The notes under the pieces are model-generated. The model searched no databases, was not told the DNA's origin, and saw only the letters and a list, made by a program, of their open reading frames with translations. From NCBI GenBank assembly GCA_021295155.1, contig JAJTJC010000035.1, forward strand, positions 434,001-498,000: a stretch of DNA of 64,000 bases, read 5' to 3'. The position numbers were made by a program, and so were the translations under genes. Shown one piece after another: positions 61,089 through 64,000 of the stretch. This DNA is from Flavobacteriaceae bacterium D16. Lineage in GTDB: Bacteria; Bacteroidota; Bacteroidia; Flavobacteriales; Flavobacteriaceae. Positions within the stretch are counted from its first letter, which is position 1, and each line of letters begins with the position of its first letter.

Positions 61089-61249
61089 AGATAACAACGC
61101 CTATGGTTGATCGCCAGCCAAGGTCAGGTTTTTATTTCCTATTTTAGAGATGAATAAAACAATACGGAAGGCTAGCGCTTTAAGGCGCCAAATTATACTT
61201 GTCTGCCGAAGCATTAACAGATGGGTAGGTAGAGCCGGATCCCTTGTAG
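61089..61249 (+). repeat. attC-like site 41 (class A, interrupted)
   Basis: 161 bp. Left core AGATAAC (one mismatch with GTTATAT); right core CTTGTAG has lost its G. The right arm is split by the same 35-40 bp insert as in site 40. Loop box TATTTTAG. Confidence 0.8.
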
Positions 61250-61293
61250 GTAATTAGAATAGCCCTTTATAAAAAAATTAAATAACATGCATT

Positions 61294-62028
61294 ATGACAA
61301 CATTGGTAGTTGGTGCAAATGGAGCAACAGGAAAACATGTAGTGGAGCATCTGCTAAATGACAAACAAAACGTTAGGGTGATTGTCCGTTCCCCTGAAAA
61401 ATTACCTGAATCTTGGAAAAACAATGACCAACTGTCCGTCATCCAAGCTAGTGTATCGCATATAACTTTAAATGAAATGGCAGAATACATCCAGGATTGT
61501 CATGCGGTCGCTTCTTGTTTAGGCCATAATATGAATTTGAAAGGGCTATATGGAAAACCTCGAAGATTAGTTACCGATACTGTCAGCCTCCTCTGTAATG
61601 CAATTACAAAGAATGCCCCTGATAAGCCAGTGAAATTTGTTTTGATGAATACTTCTGGTAACCGTAACAGAGACTTAAATGAGCCCATTTCAATTGGTCA
61701 AAGATTCGTAATAGCATTACTAAGACTATTATTACCCCCACATGTAGATAATGAAAAGGCTGCTGATTATTTACGGACTAAGGTTGGACAAAACAATAAT
61801 TTCATTGAGTGGGTAGCTGTTCGTCCAGATGGTTTAGTAAATGAAGACAAAGTCACCGAATATGAAGTTTATCCCTCACCAACAAGAAGTGCGATTTTTA
61901 ATGCTGGAACTGTAAGCCGAATTAATGTAGGACATTTTATGGCTAATCTTATGGTAGATAATGAACTCTGGAATAAATGGAAGGGTCAAATGCCGGTGAT
62001 TTATAGTAAAACTGCATTGAAAAAATAA
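61294..62028 (+). CDS. Cassette 42: NAD(P)-binding Rossmann-fold (atypical SDR) protein
   Basis: A 244-residue cytoplasmic protein starting with the nucleotide-binding loop TLVVGANGATGKHVVEHLL, followed by ASVSHITLNEMAEYIQDCHAVASCLG and KFVLMNTSGNRNRD, as in SDR_a5/NmrA-type oxidoreductases that use NAD(P). No classical YxxxK. Function unknown. Start is 51 bp after the (damaged) core. Confidence 0.8.
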   Translation: MTTLVVGANGATGKHVVEHLLNDKQNVRVIVRSPEKLPESWKNNDQLSVIQASVSHITLNEMAEYIQDCHAVASCLGHNMNLKGLYGKPRRLVTDTVSLLCNAITKNAPDKPVKFVLMNTSGNRNRDLNEPISIGQRFVIALLRLLLPPHVDNEKAADYLRTKVGQNNNFIEWVAVRPDGLVNEDKVTEYEVYPSPTRSAIFNAGTVSRINVGHFMANLMVDNELWNKWKGQMPVIYSKTALKK

Positions 62029-62049
62029 TTAATAAACGAGAAAAACAGC

Positions 62050-62119
62050 CTACAACATTCAATTCAAGTATGATAAACAAGAAGGTAGAAGCTATAAAAG
62101 TTGAATTGAAACGGTATAA
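62050..62119 (+). repeat. attC-like site 42 (last, decayed)
   Basis: 70 bp. Left core CTACAAC fits the cassette 42 start; the right core reads GGTATAA where GTTATAA is expected. Arms ATTCAATTCAA and TTGAATTGAA pair perfectly. Last recognisable member of the array. Confidence 0.62.
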
Positions 62120-62196
62120 GCACTGGATTTAATAAGGACAACTTGTTAACTCTAATTGTAATGCATGAGTAACAAACGAACTAAAAATCAACAATA

Positions 62197-62649
62197 ATGA
62201 AAACCGTAATTGTCATATTAACCTTATGCCTCAGCGCAATCTCTTCAATGGCTCAATCTTTTAACATGGAACTGGAACACATTAGTATTGTCGTTAAAGA
62301 TGTTGAGAAAAGTGAAGAATTTTATAAAAATATCCTGCATCTTAAGGAAGTACCAACACCATGGGGAGAAAACACACCGCTACCCGCAGTTTTTTTTGAT
62401 CTTGGCAATAAGCGTGAACTTCACCTTACTGAGTATAATTCTGAAATAAAACTACACAAGTTTATACATTTTGCATTTGCGATAGATGATTTTGACGGCT
62501 ACCTGGAATTTTTAAATACTAATGGTATAGCGTATGGAGAATTCTCAGATAAAAACATGAAATTCCAAACAAGAATAGATGGAGTAAGACAGGTTTATAT
62601 TCAAGACCCTGACGGATATTGGATTGAGATAAATGACGCAAAACACTAA
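62197..62649 (+). CDS. Exported VOC (glyoxalase/dioxygenase) superfamily protein
   Basis: A 150-residue protein: signal peptide (MKTVIVILTLCLSAISSMAQ), then one VOC module (MELEHISIVVKDVEKSEEFYKNILHLKEV ... RQVYIQDPDGYWIEINDA) with the metal-ligand His and terminal Glu typical of the fold. The family includes glyoxalases, ring-cleaving dioxygenases and fosfomycin/bleomycin binders; export is unusual. Lies after the last attC and is not followed by one, so it is outside the intact array. Confidence 0.83.
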   Translation: MKTVIVILTLCLSAISSMAQSFNMELEHISIVVKDVEKSEEFYKNILHLKEVPTPWGENTPLPAVFFDLGNKRELHLTEYNSEIKLHKFIHFAFAIDDFDGYLEFLNTNGIAYGEFSDKNMKFQTRIDGVRQVYIQDPDGYWIEINDAKH

Positions 62650-62716
62650 TCTTCTGATACAAGAAAACTAATTAAAACTATTGTGGTAAAATAAGTATAT
62701 AAATTCCTTAAAATCC

Positions 62717-63484
62717 ATGATTAAATTTTTTAGACGCATTCGCCAGCAACTACTCTCTGAAAATAATTTCAGTAAGTATCTGATTTATGCTATTGGTGAA
62801 ATCATCCTGGTTGTGATTGGTATTTTAATTGCTCTAGGTGTTAACAATTGGAATCAGGAAAAGAGGGAACAGCGTTTAGGTGATGAATTATTGGTTAGAA
62901 TACATCGTGATTTGGTAAAGGATACCATTAACTTTAAAAATGATATGATTCGTAATGACGCACTGCGAGAAGAATTAAAAAAACTACTTGTTAGACTGTA
63001 TGATGGCGTTGACAATATCGAAGAGGTCCAAAATATGAGTGAAACCTGGGATCAAATGTTGGACCAGGCTTTTTCTCCTAATGATAACACTTATCAGAGT
63101 ATGTTGAGTTCAGGGACTCTGGGATTTATCCGAAACCAAGATTTAAAAGACGAAATACTCGATCTTTATGGGGAATATGATCAGACCAAGGTGTTACTTC
63201 AGTCCATTAGTGAATGGATGATTGGTCTTGCCTCGAATATGGACTCCCAAACTGATTTTATCAAATTTGGACGTACCGTTTCTGATATTTACACCACTCC
63301 AGAAATGTTAAATGACAGCGATTTTGATTTTCTTAATCAAAAGGATAGTCCGGAATTTAATTTGTTTGTCAGGGCAATGTCTGGGGTTGCCTTCTACCAA
63401 AAAGTAAACAATAGCTACCGATCGGAATTAATTAAAAAATGCAACTCAGTTTTGGAATCTATTGATCAAGAACTTGAGGAATAA
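62717..63484 (+). CDS. DUF6090-like membrane protein
   Basis: A 255-residue protein with basic start IKFFRRIRQQLLSENNFSKY, one membrane segment (LIYAIGEIILVVIGILIALGVNNW, about 22-45) and a long helical soluble part. Paralogous to the cassette 12 gene at 34783. Function unknown. Not followed by an attC. Confidence 0.85.
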   Translation: MIKFFRRIRQQLLSENNFSKYLIYAIGEIILVVIGILIALGVNNWNQEKREQRLGDELLVRIHRDLVKDTINFKNDMIRNDALREELKKLLVRLYDGVDNIEEVQNMSETWDQMLDQAFSPNDNTYQSMLSSGTLGFIRNQDLKDEILDLYGEYDQTKVLLQSISEWMIGLASNMDSQTDFIKFGRTVSDIYTTPEMLNDSDFDFLNQKDSPEFNLFVRAMSGVAFYQKVNNSYRSELIKKCNSVLESIDQELEE

Positions 63485-63562
63485 TGAAAGCATAACATTT
63501 TATATGAGGTTCGTTCCCGGTAAATAAGAGCAACGCTACATAAAGAAAATCGTTATAAACTA

Positions 63563-64000
63563 ATGATGATGAAATCAATTTTAATAGTATTCTTCGCTTC
63601 CATATTGCTTTTTAGCTGCAAAAGTGAGCCTGACAATCAGATTGAATCTGACAACTTTGAATTGGTTGAATTAGGCAATGGTATTTACGGTTGTATCCAC
63701 AAATTTGGAGGAAAAGCCATTTGCAACGTAGGCATTGTTGATAATGGAAGAGAAACTTTAATCTTTGACAGCTTTCTCTCCCCTGATGTAGCAGAAGAAT
63801 TATTGAATGCTGTAAAGGAAATGGGCTTATCACCAGTAAAATATGTAGTTAATAGCCACTTTCACAATGACCATATTCGAGGCAATCAGGTCTTTTCGAA
63901 AGATGCACAAATAATTAGTACCCGAAAGACGAAGGAGCTCATTGAAGAAGAAGAGCCTTTACAAATTGCATATGAAAAAGAAAATGCACCAGCACGCCAA
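63563..64000 (+). CDS. Metallo-beta-lactamase fold lipoprotein, N-terminal fragment (runs off right edge)
   Basis: 146 residues are visible. Signal peptide with lipobox LLFSC (Cys about 19) when started at any of three consecutive ATG codons from 63563. The core has GNGIYGCIHKFGGKAICNVGIVDNG and the zinc motif H99-x-H101-x-D103-H104 (NSHFHNDHIRGN), typical of the MBL superfamily. It resembles subclass B-like or other MBL hydrolases; true beta-lactamase activity cannot be judged. Reading frame is open to the window's end. Confidence 0.85.
   Translation, partial: MMMKSILIVFFASILLFSCKSEPDNQIESDNFELVELGNGIYGCIHKFGGKAICNVGIVDNGRETLIFDSFLSPDVAEELLNAVKEMGLSPVKYVVNSHFHNDHIRGNQVFSKDAQIISTRKTKELIEEEEPLQIAYEKENAPARQ

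Larger units (their letters stand above)
28127..62119 (+). mobile_element. Integron-like gene cassette array, 42 cassettes, no IntI in window
   Basis: A continuous run of 42 units, each a gene (or no gene) followed by an attC-like folded repeat. All repeats point the same way (NNNNAAC on the left, GTTNNNN on the right). In each unit the left core GTTNNNN is the reverse complement of the right core of the same unit: 30 exact over 7 nt, 8 with one mismatch, and cassettes 34, 39, 28 and 40 decayed. The identity of cassettes changes gene by gene while the repeats recur, as in chromosomal integrons. The left end is sharp at 28127; the right end is decayed near 62119. Composition is visibly A/T-richer than bases 1-24700. 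Confidence 0.9.

Noticed and set aside
28460-61249. CRISPR array
   Set aside because: Repeats are long (52-234 bp), of several families, folded, and separated by genes of variable length, not by uniform short spacers; no cas genes.
28460-61249. MITE or other transposon copies with terminal inverted repeats
   Set aside because: The two ends of one repeat usually do not match each other. Instead the end of a repeat matches the beginning of the gene unit before it, which fits cassette ends, and no target duplications are seen.
24799-64000. A second copy of the tRNA-Ser 3' end as right attachment site
   Set aside because: No repeat of the T-arm and acceptor sequence was found by eye in the window; it may lie beyond 64 kb.

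Overview
The window comes from a bacterium of the Bacteroidota, most likely a marine Flavobacteriia. This rests on the gene content (a PorP/SprF-family type IX secretion membrane protein, paired PD40 protein, DUF6090 proteins, Bacteroidota-type tyrosine recombinase, LptF/G-LolA-FtsK-RibB cluster), on promoter-like TAnnTTTG/TAnnTTAG boxes, and on weak Shine-Dalgarno signals with many short A/T-rich leaders. I cannot name the genus from sequence alone.

Bases 1-24,700 are an ordinary chromosomal backbone. They hold a 5' fragment of a penicillin acylase family gene, dsbD and tilS (overlapping), an FMN reductase, a membrane acyltransferase, dihydrolipoyl dehydrogenase, an Lrp/AsnC regulator divergent from a methionine gamma-lyase-like gene and an NhaC antiporter, tpx-dgkA, the operon ftsK-lolA-lptG-ribB, a DegT aminotransferase, a nitroreductase, a LuxR-type response regulator with an atypical receiver, a PorP/SprF plus PD40 envelope pair, and a TauE/SafE permease.

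A tRNA-Ser(TGA) at 24,799-24,883 marks the edge of an accessory region. Behind it lie a Bacteroidota-type tyrosine recombinase and a RhuM-Fic protein, followed by about 670 bp without genes that ends in a near-perfect 25-bp palindrome.

From 28,127 to about 62,120 the window is an integron-like gene-cassette array: 42 cassettes, all in one direction, each ending in an attC-like folded repeat (52 to about 230 bp, most often 123-128 bp). The decisive sign is the boundary rule. The GTTNNNN at the start of a cassette is the reverse complement of the NNNNAAC at the end of the same cassette (30 of 42 exact over 7 nt, 8 more with one mismatch), not of its neighbours. The match runs further than the classical 7-nt core: 27 cassettes are exact over 10 nt, and in 37 of 42 an A on the left faces a C on the right at position 11. 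No recognisable IntI integrase is in the window, so by current usage this is an attC cluster lacking an integrase, unless the integrase lies elsewhere or is of another type. Cassette genes are mostly small and mostly envelope-directed (lipoproteins, secreted and membrane proteins). The few recognisable enzymes include an erythromycin esterase family protein, a TIKI/ChaN-like protein, alpha/beta hydrolases, a GDSL hydrolase, a rhodanese, an ATP-grasp ligase, a P1/DmpA-type peptidase and a CPBP protease.

After the last attC the window ends with a VOC-family protein, a second DUF6090 membrane protein and the start of a metallo-beta-lactamase-fold lipoprotein that runs off the edge.
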